From the NCBI RefSeq assembly GCF_950295315.1, contig NC_080168.1, positions 73,760,553 to 73,824,552 of the forward strand: 64,000 nt of DNA. Direction: 5' to 3'. Source of the stretch: Erinaceus europaeus. Its lineage: Eukaryota; Chordata; Mammalia; Eulipotyphla; Erinaceidae. The first letter of the stretch is position 1. Each line of letters starts with the position of its first letter. This document shows, piece by piece, positions 11,351 to 22,984 of the stretch. The position numbers and the translations under genes were made by a program. Under the pieces are notes generated by a model that saw nothing but the letters and a program-made list of their open reading frames with translations, ran no database searches and was not told where the DNA came from.

Positions 11351-11990
11351 AGAAATGTATTAACAATTTGAGACCACTGTTAAAATGCAGTCTGATCCCA
11401 CATTTGAAGTTTTAAGTGCTTAGATTGAAGGAACATATACTCAGCCTATGGTCTGAGACATTCAATCAGTTTTTCCTCTCTCATATTAATTAAATAGTGA
11501 TTTTTGAGATTACAAGTTAATAGGAGTGTACATAAACACCATTCCCACCGATCTCCCTTCCCCTCTTTCCCTCCGTCCCTTCCCCCCTCCCCATGAAGCT
11601 GAACATCTACCCTCACCCTCTACCTAGAGATTTTTACTTTGGTGCCTTACTCCAAACTCAGATCATGCTTTGAGTTTCCCTTTCCGTTCTTTCTCAACTT
11701 CTGTTTATGAATGGGATCATCCCATGCTCATTCTAAGATCCTTCTCTTTTTCACTGAACATGATTCCTTCAAGTTCTATCCAATGAAGTGAAGGAGATGG
11801 CTTCATCATTGTGAACAGCTGAGTAATGTATACATCACAACTTTCTTAGCCACTTATCTTTCATCGGACATTTGTGTTGCTTCCAGGTTTGCGCTACTAC
11901 AAACTGTACTGTTAAGAACATAGGTGTACATTATATCTCCTGTGGGAACAAATGCATTCATCTGAACAGGTTTCTCTTAAGTCTAGAGAA

Positions 11991-12359
11991 ACATTGGGTT
12001 TTAGAAACAGCTTATTCTGCAGAGATAGTCCTTTTTATATTTTAACTGTAGTTTCTAAATACTTAGTCACACTATGTTTATAGGTGAGGCCCACATACTA
12101 TAGTACTTGGTTTTGAAGGTTCTTTATTCACAGAGCTTCATTACTGTTATCTCAATATTTCCCAGGTTGCCATGTCAATCATTTGTAATTCCCAGGTCAT
12201 GAGTGGGATAGTGAAGGCTCAGCTGGATTATGGCCTGTGTAGCTGGCATTGCTCATATGTCCATAGGTCTGAAATCCAGCTTACTGTTCAGATATGCAGA
12301 TAACATGAGCATATCATGATAATTAGTGTTCCACCAAAGTGTAGTGGTGGGGCATAAAT
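11991..12359. other. No gene seen
   Basis: I see no coding frame and no clear repeat assignment. The left edge may be diverged L1. Confidence 0.4.
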
Positions 12360-12369
12360 GGTTGCTTTT

Positions 12370-12626
12370 CACTTTTAAAATTTTTTTTATATTTATTTTC
12401 CCTTTTGTTGTCCTTTTTATTATTGTTGTAGTTATCATTGTTGTTGTTATTGATGTCGTTGTTGTTGAATAGGACAGAGAAATGGAGAGAGGAGGGGAAG
12501 ACAGAGAGGGGTAGAAAGATAGACACCTGCAGACCTGATTCATTGCCTGTGAAACGACTCCCCTGCAGGTGGGATGCCGGGGGCCACATGTGCTTAACCT
12601 GCTGCGCTAATGCCCAACTCCCAAAA
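12370..12626 (-). mobile_element. Type A SINE, short form, with TSD
   Basis: Antisense copy with a T-rich tail, AGAAATGGAGAGAGGAGG and GACACCTGCAGACC. The TSD GGTTGCTTTT lies at 12360-12369 and 12627-12636. The box region near 12575-12626 is partly deleted (ATGCCGGGGGCCACATG joins the B side to the A side). Confidence 0.9.
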
Positions 12627-12639
12627 GGTTGCTTTTTAA

Positions 12640-13234
12640 CTATAATTAAAGATGCTGGAGGTGATAATATGATTGATGAAAAATGCATGTAACTGCCATC
12701 AACAAATTGAAGAAGTAACTACACAGAGCAGAGATTGATTCTTTGCTGCCAAAAAGCTAGGGGCTAGGAGAGAGAGGCTTTGTGACATTTTTTTTTTGTT
12801 AGTGTAGTTATTCTTTAGACCCTAGGAAACTTGTGTTTCCAGCATGTGTATGTTAATAGTAACCAGTAACATTTATGAAGCAATTGCTGTGTGTAGTGGA
12901 TGCTCTGTGTAGCTTATCTCATTATATAATTGAAATTTGTGAAGCAGCAAATAAAAACAGATGTGGTTAGAACCAAGGAAATGATGTGGTTAGAATCAAG
13001 GAAGTGGGAAATAAAAATAAACACGGTTAGAATCTAGGAACTCAAGAGTCTGTGCTTTTTTTAAATCACCCTTGAACTAATTGCAGAAATGCTAGAAATT
13101 CATTTAAACTTGTCATTGTTCAGTGTGGTTTATAGACCAGTGAAGGGAAACAGGATCAGGAGATGGGAGCAAAAAACAGACCCAGAATTAGGGCTCCCTC
13201 CTGGTCACCTCTCTCCATGGGGAAATATTAGGCT
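12640..13234. other. No gene seen
   Basis: No recognisable repeat or coding signal. A short direct repetition around 12955-13035 (GGTTAGAA-CCAAGGAA type units) is the only local structure. Confidence 0.4.
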
Positions 13235-13250
13235 AAGAAGAGAGTTGGGG

Positions 13251-13602
13251 GGCATCTGGCGGTGGCGCAGTAGGTTAAGCGCACGTGGTGCAAAGTGCAA
13301 GGACCGGCATAAGGATCCCGGTTCCAGCCCCCGGCTCCCCACCTGCAGGGGAGTCGCTTCACAGGCGGTGAAGCAGGTCTGCAGGTGTCTATCTTTCTCT
13401 CCTCCTCTCTTTCTTCCCCTCCTCTCTCCATTTCTCTCTGTCCTATCCAACAATGAACAACATCAACAATGGTAATAATAATACCCACAAGGAGGCTACA
13501 ACAACAAGGGCAACAAAAGGGGGAAAAATGGCCTCCAGGAGCGGTGGATTCATGGTGCAGGCACCGAGCCCAGCAATAACCCTGGAGAGAAAAAAAAAAA
13601 AA
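13251..13602 (+). mobile_element. Full-length type A SINE, long 3' module
   Basis: GGTGGCGCAGTAGGTTAAGC (A box), GGTTCCAGCCC (B box), the pyrimidine tract, an ACAACATCAACAATGG linker and the 3' module ending ACCCTGGAGAG, then an A tail. The TSD AAGAAGAGAGTTGGGGG (13235 on) recurs after the tail from 13603 with one mismatch. Confidence 0.93.
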
Positions 13603-13619
13603 AAGAAGAGCGTTGGGGG

Positions 13620-13800
13620 CAGGTGGGGAGGGCAGGGGGAGACACAGCATAATGGTTATACAAAAAGACTTTTATGCCTGAGGTTCCAAGGTCCCAGGTT
13701 CAAACCCACCCTCCTCCATAAACCAACGATGAGTAGTGCTCTGGTCATAGTCTCCTCCTTCAATCTCTTTCTCTCACTAAAATAAAACATACTTAAAAAA
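13620..13800 (+). mobile_element. Type C SINE with pyrimidine-rich tail
   Basis: GAGACACAGCATAATGGTTA, ATGCCTGAGGTTCCAAGG, GGTTCAAACCC, then a TCTCTTTCTCTC segment and an A-rich end. It sits directly against the previous SINE's duplicated target. Confidence 0.8.
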
Positions 13801-14280
13801 AAATAATGTGTTCCATTGTAATTAAATTAAGTGCTCTGCTTGTAGATTGTTTAATGTTAATTCTTAAGTTCATCTGAGAGTAAACTGCACTTAATTCCTG
13901 ATATTGAGTTGTGTTCTTTCATGATTTCTTGAAAATCCCAACTTCAGTGAACTTTGTGCAATGTCAGCTAGTGAATGCAACTGTGAGAGATTTGAACTCA
14001 ATGTTGTAGACCACGCTCACTAATTTGGAGGGACAGTTATAATATACTATGAGTGATTTAAGCAGTGTATAAAACACCATCCAATTGTGGATATGTGTCC
14101 AATTGTAAAGCCAAACAAATATACAAAAACAAAACTCTGAGCAGTATTGTTTGTTAGTATTGAAAAACTGGAAACCACTAAATGTCTAGCTGTGAGACAC
14201 TGGTTATATAAATCCATTCATGTGCAGCCTTGACAACGTATTGCTTTTGTTCTAAAACAAATATTATAATAAAATTGGAG
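13801..14280. other. No gene seen
   Basis: AT-rich sequence. GAGCAGTATTGTTTGTTAGT and AACTGGAAACCACTAAATG near 14140-14190 resemble a worn sense-strand L1 ORF2 end, but this is too degraded to assign firmly. Confidence 0.3.
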
Positions 14281-14490
14281 CCTGGAAGTGGCTCGACCAG
14301 TAGAGAGCATACATTACCATGTGTGAGGACCTGGGCTCAAGCCCCACCCCCACCTCCAGCCCACCCCTTCCCCATCTAGAGGGGGAAACTTAATGAGTGG
14401 TGGAGTAGTGCCACAGGTGTATTTCTCTCTGTCTGCCTCCCCAATTTCTCCATGTCCTATCAAATATAAAAGAGAAAAAGGAAAAAATGA
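14281..14490 (+). mobile_element. Type A SINE, diverged
   Basis: GGAGCCTGGAAGTGGCTCGA head, GGGCTCAAGCCCC (B box), GTGGTGGAGTAGTGC and a CTCCCCAATTTCTCC pyrimidine segment. Confidence 0.75.
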
Positions 14491-14504
14491 TCACTGAGAG
14501 TTAT

Positions 14505-14778
14505 ATATATATAATCTCCAGGGTTATTGCTGGGACTCAGTGACAGAATAAATCCACCACTCCTGCTGGCCAATTTTTCCTCCCCCCCCCCCAATTTATA
14601 TGATAGGACAAAGAGAAACTGAGAGGAAGGGGGAGATGGGGAGAGAGAAAGATACCTGCAGACCTGCTTTGCCACTTGTGAAGCATTCCTGCTATAAGTG
14701 GGGAGCAGGGGCTCAAACCTGGATTCTTGAGCAGGTCCATGCACATCATATTAATTGTGCTTAACTGATCACCCCCTA
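14505..14778 (-). mobile_element. Type A SINE, long 3' module
   Basis: It starts with the antisense 3' module (CCAGGGTTATTGCTGGGACTC), then C-run/AT sequence, the purine segment, CACTTGTGAAGCATTCC and an antisense B box (GCTCAAACCTGGATTC). Confidence 0.82.
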
Positions 14779-14814
14779 TATAATATATATATTATATATG
14801 TAATATATATATTT
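14779..14814. repeat. AT-rich simple repeat
   Basis: Alternating TATA sequence (ATAATATATATATTATATAT) between two SINEs. Confidence 0.8.
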
Positions 14815-15080
14815 TTAAATATTTATTTTATTTATTTATTCCTTTTTGTTGCCCTTGTTGTTTTATTGCTGTTCTTGTTGTTGGATAGGTCAGAGAGAAA
14901 TTGAGAGAGGAGGGGAGACAGAGAGGGGGAGAGAAAGATAGACACCTGCAGACCTCCTTCACCGCCTGTGAAGCAACTCCCCTGCAGGTGGGGAGCGGGG
15001 GCTCGAACTGGGATCCTTGCGCCTGTCCTTGTGCTTTGTGCCACGTGCACTTAACCTGCTGCGCTACCGCCCGACTCCAG
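14815..15080 (-). mobile_element. Type A SINE, short form
   Basis: A (TTTA)n tail, CCTTTTTGTTGCCCTTGTTG linker, purine segment, GCAGGTGGGGAGCGGGGGCT and CTTAACCTGCTGCGCTACC (antisense A box). A rough TSD of the TAATATTTTTTAAA type is possible. Confidence 0.9.
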
Positions 15081-15400
15081 TAATATTTTTTAAAGAAGAG
15101 AAAAATGGCCTCTGAGATCTGTTGAGCTGTCATGCAGACACTTAAGCCCCCATGATAAACCTGGTGAGAAAACAATTAAGTATATATACATCTGCTGTTA
15201 CCAGTGATCAGATTCAGGGTTACCTGCCGAGTCAGAATGAAGTGAACTTGTCGTTGCTCAAATGTCTTCTCAGCATATTTCAGTTTCTCTATTCAGTACG
15301 CTCACAACCTCTTCTATCACACTATTTCAGTGATTCAGGTAATTGGCAAAGGTTGAAAATTCAGGGTGTTTTTTTTTGGGGGGGAGAGAACTTGTCTTTT

Positions 15401-15738
15401 TCTTTTTTTTTTAAATTGTTATTTATAACATGGAAATATTGACAAGACCATAGGATAAGAGGGGTAGAATTCCACACAATTCCCACCACCATATCCCACC
15501 CCCTCAATTGGAAGCTTTCCTATTCTTTATCCTTCTGGGAGTGAACCCAGGGTCATAAATGGGGTGCAGAAGCTGGAAGGTCTGGCTTCTGTAATTGCTT
15601 CTCCGCTGAACATGGGCATTGTCAGGTTGATTCATACTCCCAGCCTGTCTCTCTCTTTCCCTAGTGGGGCAGGGCTCTGGGGAAGCTGAGCTCCAGGACA
15701 CATTGGTGGGGTCATCTGCCCAGGGAAGTCAGGTTGGT
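15401..15738 (-). mobile_element. 5'-truncated L1, 3' UTR only
   Basis: Antisense 3' UTR blocks (TTCTCCGCTGAACATGG, GGACACATTGGTGGGG). The TSD TTGTCTTTT lies at 15392-15400 and 15739-15747. Confidence 0.85.
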
Positions 15739-15939
15739 TTGTCTTTTACTAGAAAATTCTTAAAATCTAAAATATTTTCAGGACCCGGAAGAATTTAAAC
15801 TTTAACGATGAAATTGCTGGGACCTGGTGAGCATGTTTGAGGTAAAGAGAGGAAGGAGTATTGTCCTATCTCTGTCTTATCATCCTAAGTCAAATGTTAC
15901 TTTCACTAGAGAGACAAAAAACATCTTTCATGACAACAT

Positions 15940-16095
15940 GTACACTTACTGGACTCTTTTCCTTTCCTCTACCCCAAATATGAACTCCTTGAAGGCCAGG
16001 ACGGTGCAGTACTGTCCACTACTTCGCCTGCACTATTTAGCACCAAGTCTTGAACACAGGTGATGGTAAGTGAGTACATGGTTGAATGATCAATT
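15940..16095 (+). mobile_element. L2 3' end
   Basis: It contains AACTCCTTGAAGGCCAGGA and a later AGCACCAAGTCTTGAACACA...GGTTGAATGATC, matching the conserved L2 tail layout (CTCCTTGAGGGCAGG...TTGAATGAATG). Ancient repeat. Confidence 0.65.
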
Positions 16096-17432
16096 CCAGA
16101 TGGTTTGAATATTTAGCCCTAAGAAGTTCTCAAACATGCTCTGCAATGTGTACTTACAGCCCTGCAGCCCTATGATAGGGGGGGGAAAATCACACAAATG
16201 GTTATTAGGCCTTACTTACTATTGTTATTTTTTAAATTAGTAGTATTGATTAGCACTGGTTTACAAAAATATAGAATTTCAAGGTAATAGTTTCACACTT
16301 ACATATGTAAATATGCAACTCACCACACCCCCACCAGAGTTCCTGTGACCCCTCAAGGGCCTTCAATCTGATAACAGCTGCAGTATTCACAAAGTCTAAG
16401 AGACAGACTGGTTACTATGTATTCTACATGTATTTTTTTTGCAAATTTATTTGCTTCAGTTATTTATTCTACACATATGAGTGAAGCCATCCAGTAGTTG
16501 TATCTCACATCTTATTTCATTGTGAGAAATCACCTCCAGTTCCATCCATTTTTGTCCCAAATGATACAGATGCAACGTCATCTGCTTTTAGTTGCAGAGC
16601 AGTATTCCACTAAATATGTATGTATCCATAACTTCCTGATCTAGTCATCTGTCAGTGGGGATTTGAATCATTCCACATTTTTGCTATTATGAGTAATATA
16701 TCTATGAACATTGGAGGTATATGTTCTTTTGAATTAGTGTTTCTGTGTCCTTTGAATATAAGAATATATACTGTCAAGTTGTGTGATTTCTTTATCTATT
16801 TCAGTTATCAATTTCTTGTTAGATGTGTGATGTGCAAAAATCTCCCTGTTTTGTTGTTGCCTTTTTTAAAATCTTTGTTGTAGTTCCTTTTGATATATAA
16901 AAGCTTTTAAATTTGATATAGTGCTATTTGTTTATTTTTTTTTTTCCTTACTTGCCCTTGCCAGTGGGACAGTGTCTCCAAATACATCTCTGATATTAAG
17001 GTTCAGAGTGTATCAGTAACACTTTCCTCTAAGTATTTTTTGGTTTGAGGTACTATTTAAGTGCTTAATTTAGAGTTAGTTTTGTTTGTGGTGTTAAGTG
17101 ATAGTCTAGTTTCATATTTTACAAATAGTCTGATTTTTCCAACATTATTTTCACTTTTGTGGCTTTAGCTCCTTCATCACATATTACATATCTATCTATA
17201 TAAGTGTGGGTTTATGTCTGGGTTCTGTATTCTGTTCCATTAGTCTGAAAGCCTATTTTGTTCTGTTTTTTCAAATGTTTAATTACCTTGTAGTGTATAT
17301 AGTGCAGATCGGTGAGTGTGATACCCCGCCCCTTCCACATACACCTTTTTTCCTTTTATCTCAGAATTGCTCTGGCTATATATAGTCTTTTGTGGTTTAG
17401 TATTGCTTGTTTTATTACCTTGAAAAATGTGG

Positions 17433-17745
17433 AGGCTTTTTTTTTGCCTCCAGGGATATCACTGGGTCTCAGTGCTGGCACTTCAAATCCATTGCTCCTG
17501 GCGGGCATTCTTTTTCCATAGTTGTTGTTGCTATTACTGTTGTTAATGCTGATGTTGGGTAAGACATAGAGAAATCAAGAGAGGGGGGAAAGACAGGGAG
17601 TGGGAGAGAAAGATAGAGAGACCTGCAGACCTGCTTCACTGTGTGTGAAGCAACTCCCTTGCAGGTGGGGATCCAGGGGCTCGAACTGGGATCCTTGTAC
17701 TGTCATTGTGCTTAACCCAGTGTGCTACCACCTGGGCCCTTTGTA
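17433..17745 (-). mobile_element. Type A SINE in L1
   Basis: Antisense 3' module (GCCTCCAGGGATATCACTGG), linker, purine segment, GACCTGCAGACCTGCTTCAC and CTCGAACTGGGATCCTTG. It interrupts the old antisense L1, which resumes at about 17746 with TTTGTAGAGATTTTGATAGG. Confidence 0.9.
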
Positions 17746-18346
17746 GAGATTTTGATAGGGATTTCATTGAATCTGCAAATAGCTTTAGACAAGATGGCCC
17801 ACTTAACAATATTTGCTCTTCAATATATTAACGTTGGATATACTTCCATTTCTTTTTATTTCTTTTGACAGTGTCCTATAGTCTTCATTGCAAAGGTCTT
17901 TGTCTTTCACCTCCTTGGTTAGATTTATTCCAAGGTATTTTATCTTTTTGGTTGAAGTTGTAAATTAAATTGTTTTGTTGATTCCCCTCTCCTCAGATTC
18001 ATTGTTTGTAAACATATTTTTGTTTATTTATTTTGTATCTGTCCACTTTAATGAATTTAATGTTTGTTTCTAATAGTTTTTGGTGGAGTCATTTAGGATT
18101 TGCTATGCAGATTGTCATATCAGTAGCAAATAATAATAGCTTAACTTCTCTTCCAGTTTACATTCCTTTCTTTTTCTATGCTGAATTGCACTGGGTAGGA
18201 CATCCTACTATGTTGAGAATTCATGCTGAGAGGAATCTTTTTTTATTCCAGATTTGGGAAAAGAACTTTAATTTTTCTCCATTGAACATAATGCTAACTA
18301 GTCTTGGGTTGCCATTTATGTCCTTTATTATGTTTAGGCATGTTCC

Positions 18347-18400
18347 TTCTACTCCAGCAATAACTCTGGAGGCAAAAACAAACAAATAAACAAAAAACCC
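18347..18400 (+). mobile_element. Orphan 3' module of a type A SINE
   Basis: CCAGCAATAACTCTGGAGGC followed by an AAAACAAACAAATAAAC tail, with no SINE body before it. A 5'-truncated insertion is the simplest reading. Confidence 0.6.
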
Positions 18401-18614
18401 TTTTTCTCTCTATTCCTTCAATTTGGGGGGAAGAATTTGAGTAGAGCAAATGCTAGTTCTTCTATGAAGTTTTGTAGAACTCATTAGTGAACTCATATAG
18501 ATCTGGGATTTTGTTTGTAGGGGGAGATTTTTCACTGTTGATTCAATTTCTGCACCAGTGATTGTGCTGTTAGAACTATTCTGCTTACCTTTTAGTTCAG
18601 CTTTAGGATAATGC

Positions 18615-19215
18615 ATGACTTTAAAAAAATTTTCTTTATTGCGGATTAATGGTTTATAGTCAACAGTAAAATACAATAGTTTGTACATGCATAACATTTC
18701 CACATAACAATACTACAACCCCCACTAGGTCCTCCTCTACTATTATGTTTCAGGACCCAAAACCCCCTCCCCCCACCCCAGAGTCTTCTACTTTGGTGCA
18801 ATACACCAACTCCAGTTCAAATTCTGCTTAGAGTTTTCCCTTCTGATCTTGTTTTTCAACTTCTGTCTATGAGTGAGATCAACCCATATTCATCCTTGTG
18901 TTTCTGACTTATCTCACTTAACACAATATCTTCGAGCTCCATCCAAGAGGGGGTAAAGACGGTGAATTTACCATGACCCTGAAGCTTTGGAGCGTAAGGA
19001 AAAGAGTCTCTGCATAACATTATGCCATATACCCCTGTTCACATTTCTCAATTTTCCACTTAACAATTAACCCCCCATCTAGATCCTCCTCTGCCATCTT
19101 GTTCCAGGATCTGAACCACCCCCACACCCTAGAGTCCTTTACTTTGCTGCAATACATCAGACCCAGTCCGAGTTCTGCTTTCTGTTTATTGTTCAACTTT
19201 ATTATTATTTTTTGT
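18615..19215 (-). mobile_element. Two L1 3' ends, antisense
   Basis: First copy about 18615-18960 (ATTAATGGTTTATAGTC, CCAGAGTCTTCTACTTTGG, ORF2 end CAACTTCTGTCTATGAG). A second, shorter copy of the same UTR runs from about 19020 to 19215 (TAGATCCTCCTCTGCC, TAGAGTCCTTTACTTTG). They lie within the old L1 region. Confidence 0.65.
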
Positions 19216-19489
19216 GATTGGATTAGTTTCATTGAAGATGCCCTTAAAATTTAGATGGAAAAGAGTTCTGCCAATATTTTCCTCTAAGTATTTGATAGTT
19301 TCTAGTCTAACATCTAAAGGGTGTTGAAATCCCCTACTATTACTGTGTTGCTGATAATACATTGATGTAACTCTTTCAGTAGATGTTTGACATATTTAGA
19401 TGGCTTCTCATTGGCTGATAATATATGATTTTATGACTGTGTATGCTAGCAGTCATTCAGACCTGTCTGTCTGGACTGTCTTATTTTCT

Positions 19490-19802
19490 TTCTTTCTCCC
19501 TTTCTTCCTTTTTTTTTTCTTTTGCCACTGAGGTTATTACTGGTCTCAGTGGCTGCCCTATGAATGCACTGCTCCTGGTGCCCTTTTTTTTTTTTTCCAT
19601 TTTATTGTATAAGACAGAGAGAAATTGAGAGGGGAGGGGGAGATAGAAAAGAGGAAAATAGACACCTATAGACCTGATTCACCACTTGTGAAGCATCCCT
19701 GCTAAAGGTAGGGAGCTGGGGGCTCAAACATGGATTCTTACATAGGGCCTTTTTGCTTAGTATGACATGAGCTTAACCAGGTGCACCACCACCCAGCCTC
19801 CT
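19490..19802 (-). mobile_element. Type A SINE, long 3' module
   Basis: Antisense 3' module (TTATTACTGGTCTCAGTGG...CACTGCTCCTGG), T-run, purine segment, CTGATTCACCACTTGTGAAG and the antisense box region to CACCACCCAGCC. Confidence 0.85.
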
Positions 19803-20340
19803 ATCTGGAATGTTTTCATGCAAATGGTTCTCCATTGGAGTAAAGAAACTTAGTTAGACTAACTCTATGGGGCTCAGCTACCAGCTTTCTTTGCAGCCTC
19901 AGAAATGAATCCTTATGTCAATTCAGTACTTTTGCCTCCTTTGGAGGTTTTGTGAAGCTAGTGCTCAATAGTCCTCAGTATAAACTCTCTTCTGAACCTG
20001 GTCTTGCTAATGGCAACAATGGTGACTGGTGAATGCCACACTAATACAGTTGGACCAGTTTATCCAGTCACTCATCATTCTGCACATTCTCACACCTTCA
20101 GAGTGTGTCTTCCATGTCAACCAGGTGCTCTGGTGAAAATTTTCCATGTTGCATTGTTCTCCTTGTTTTGGGGGGAGCAAAGATTACTCGGAACTGTTCT
20201 GTTGTGACATTGCTAGGGAAGTGGTGTTGTGTTTTTGGAAGATCCTTGACTCAAGAAAGCACTGTTTCAAGACCTTATTTCCCTAAAATAATTAACTGTC
20301 TTTTGGCCTAAGTGTTGCCTTTGTTACCCTTTACTTATAA
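19803..20340. other. No gene seen
   Basis: No repeat recognised with confidence. The short + frames at 20004-20311 have no recognisable domain or motif. Confidence 0.35.
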
Positions 20341-20342
20341 TA

Positions 20343-20585
20343 ATTAAAAAATACCCCCAGCTCCCCACCTTCAGGGGAGTTTCTTCACAAGTGGTGAAAC
20401 AGGTCTGCAGGTGTCTATCTTTCTCTCCCCCTCTCTGTCTTCCCCTCCTCTCTCCATTTCTCTCTGTCCTAACAATGATGACATCATCATCAACAACAAC
20501 AACAACAACAACAACAAAAAGACAATAAGGGCAACAAAAGGGAAAATAAATAAATAAAATTTAAAAAATAATAATTAAAAAATAA
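20343..20585 (+). mobile_element. 5'-truncated type A SINE
   Basis: It starts in the body (CCCCAGCTCCCCACC), with no A or B box. It then has the pyrimidine segment, an (ATC)n(AAC)n linker at 20470-20515 and a (TAAA)n tail. Confidence 0.88.
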
Positions 20586-20589
20586 AAGA

Positions 20590-20985
20590 CTTGTATGTGG
20601 TTGGGCTGGGGCTTAACAAACAGAAGGTTTATTACATGCAGGGTGTTTAGGTATATAAAAACCATGGCAGCAAAACAGGTAAAGGGGTAAAGATCAGCTA
20701 GTCATGCTGGCAGGGAGCCATGAGTCTTTAAGCTAGTTGCTGTTGTCAGGTCCTGGGGAAAGCAGTATAGCAGGTACCAGGGAGAAAGAGAGCAGGCAAG
20801 GACAGTAGGAACAGAAAATGATTTCCACCAGACAGTCACTTAATTAATTACCTATACACCCACAATCCCTTGTGCGTTTGTGTCAATTCATTGTATGCTC
20901 ATCAGGCTGACGTCAGACATATGTTAATTACGTCCATGTTGCAACACTTACTGGTCAACACTATTTATTGCCACACTCTTCTTCC
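20590..20985 (-). mobile_element. LTR-like element on the - strand
   Basis: Read on the - strand it has a TATA-like element (+ strand GTATATAAAA, 20651-20660) and, downstream, a polyadenylation signal (AATAAA, complement of 20628-20633) about 30 bp further on, as in an LTR. The length of about 390 bp fits. Terminal TG/CA and a TSD could not be settled. No coding remnants flank it, so if real it is solo. Confidence 0.5.
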
Positions 20986-21676
20986 TTGTTTCTTATCTGG
21001 ATAATAAGAGATAGCCTCTTTAAAAATGTAGTCATACTGATTATTTAGTTTCCTATAACCTCTCAGTTTACCTCCTGGATGAGGTAATGAAATTCAGGAC
21101 ACATTAAACTCTCAAACACATTGAGAAGCATGTCTTTGTTTAGGATGTGATAACAACTCTGTGACTTTAAAAAAAGGTCTCACTTCATTTTAACATGACT
21201 GCTAACCCCTGGGGGGGGGGAGGGGCAGGAGACCTCTTTCTAGCTCCAGTAATTTCTTAAATGTCAGGAAGCTCTTTTGGTCAGTTACCATGGAAGCAGT
21301 ACCAGCTCAACTTTCTCAATTTAAAGGTGCCACTGTCCAATTAGCTACTGTTTTCTTCTCTATCAGATTGCAATCTCTGGGCCAAAATGAAAGAAATTAA
21401 ATAGTACATGATTTTCTTTGCGTCAGAAGAAATGTGAGGGTCATAAATGTGTGACCAGCAGGTCATACACAGCAAGGGTTGAATGTTTGGACATTTCACA
21501 ACTACTTAAAACTAGGTATTCACATAGTTTTACTCTTGGACAGTGAAGAACTTATTAAAGTAATGATTCAGTTTCATTATCTGAGAAGCAAATGTCAATA
21601 GATTAACAACCTAATACAATATAATATGTGAGAGAATAGTATATAAAATAAGAAGTTAAAAGAGGTGTGAGGTTAG
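20986..21676. other. No gene seen
   Basis: AT-rich, apparently unique sequence. A G-run at 21211-21220 is the only notable tract. Confidence 0.4.
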
Positions 21677-21689
21677 AAGATCTGGTAGT

Positions 21690-22177
21690 AATGTGTCCAG
21701 AAGTCTCACCTTCTCAGAGTCCTACCACACGAGTAAAGATAGAAACAGGCCATGGTATGGGTCAACCTGCCAATGTCCATGTCCAGCAAAGAAGCAATTA
21801 CAGAAGCCAGACCTTCCACCTTCTTCACCCCATAAAGAATTTTGGTCCGGGGGCTGGCAGTGGCATACCAGTTAAGTTCACATAATATGATGTGCAAGGA
21901 CCCACACAAGGATCTGGGTTCAAGCCTCTGGCTCCCCACTTGTAGGGAGAATGCTTCACAAGTGTGAAACAGATCTGCAGGTGTCTTTCTCTCTCCCTCT
22001 CTGTCTCCTTCTCCTCTCTCAATTTCTCTGTTCTACCCAATAAAATGGAGGGGATGGGATACAGAACTCTGGTGGTGGGAACTGTATGAAATTATACCCC
22101 TGTCATCTTACAGTTTGTTAGTCACTATTAAATTACTAATTAATAAAATAAAGTGGATGTTTAAAATTAAAAAATAA
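21690..22177 (+). mobile_element. 5'-truncated L1 3' UTR, sense, with TSD
   Basis: Sense copy of the L1 3' UTR (AAGCAATTACAGAAGCCAGA; then GGAGGGGATGGGATACAGAA). It ends in an A-rich tail, and a 13-bp TSD AAGATCTGGTAGT lies at 21677-21689 and 22178-22190. A type A SINE sits inside it. This copy fixes the true orientation and 3' end of the UTR repeat. Confidence 0.9.
21844..22047 (+). mobile_element. Type A SINE nested in L1 3' UTR
   Basis: GGGGGCTGGCAGTGGCATACC head, GGTTCAAGCCTC (B box), the pyrimidine segment and CTACCCAATAAAATGG tail. About 20-60 bp of host UTR seem to be missing around it. Confidence 0.85.
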
Positions 22178-22190
22178 AAGATCTGGTAGT

Positions 22191-22984
22191 TCTTTAAGCA
22201 CATAGTGGTACAGAAAGCACACAGTGTAGGAGATTACTTATTTTGTTGTAACTGCATATGAAATTTACTGTATGCTTAAAGCAAATACTTTTGAAACCTG
22301 AGATTAAAAGCATCTCAGAGTGGGAGACATTAAGTATCAAATACTTGGTTTTTTTTTTTGAGAACAATATGTGTAAATGCAATAAAGATGTAATTTGGGC
22401 AAGTTATCACTGTATTGCTTGTTCTGGAACTGTGACTTGAGGTGTTTAATAGAATCAAACCACAAAAGAGTTGTTATAAAAGTTGACTCTCAAAAGAATT
22501 GTTATAAAAGTTGACCTGCTGCCATTTCTGTTAAAATGATTTATTGAACACTCTTGAAGTGTTGCATAGCTGTTTGCCTATTAATTTTTTCTATTTTACT
22601 GGATAAAACTAAAATACATACTAGAAACACTAGTTTACTTTATAAATCTGCACTAGAGAATCACTTCCAATATAAGTGCTATCTTGAGACTTATGAATGC
22701 AGGACACCGGAAATCTAATCAGCATTGGAACTTGGGTAGTGTTTCTTGTATTTTATTCTGAAAAGACAACAAACGATTTCAGGATAATTCTGATCTCTCT
22801 TTACAAATATTTTCTTTAGTTGTAATCGTCCATGATCAGGGTGTATAAGAATTCAAATATCAAATTATATGGACTCTTAAAGATTTCTTCGAGCTTGGTG
22901 ATAGGCTGATAACAAAAAGGGAACTTGGCATCCAAACTATGAAGCTGTTGCTTCATAGTTTGCTCTTGATTCACTATTTTTAAG
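22191..22984. other. No gene seen
   Basis: AT-rich with no assignable repeat. A short tandem pair near 22467-22515 (GTTGTTATAAAAGTTGAC, twice) is visible. Confidence 0.45.

Larger units (their letters stand above)
8642..11990 (-). mobile_element. L1 with very long 3' UTR, antisense
   Basis: A T-run at about 8642 opens the antisense 3' UTR (CTTCCCCGCTGAACATGG, GGACACATTGGTGGG). The UTR continues through blocks at about 9.6-10.8 kb that other copies lack. It reaches the ORF2 3' end at about 11640-11960, read as CTCAACTTCTG...GGGATCATCCCAT. Removing two nested SINEs and one internal duplication still leaves over 2 kb of UTR-like sequence. The 59.7-61.8 kb L1 shows the same order from UTR to ORF2, which supports a single element. 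Confidence 0.7.
16240..19440 (-). mobile_element. Old L1, antisense, with nested insertions
   Basis: Antisense L1 runs from a 3' end (GTGAAGCCATCCAGTAG, AGCAGTATTCCACTAAATATG) through ORF2-derived sequence (GAATTCATGCTGAGAGG near 18220, AGGGTGTTGAAATCCCC near 19320). It is riddled with stops and interrupted by a SINE and by other L1 3' ends at 18615-19215. It is the oldest L1 layer here and encodes nothing. Confidence 0.7.
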
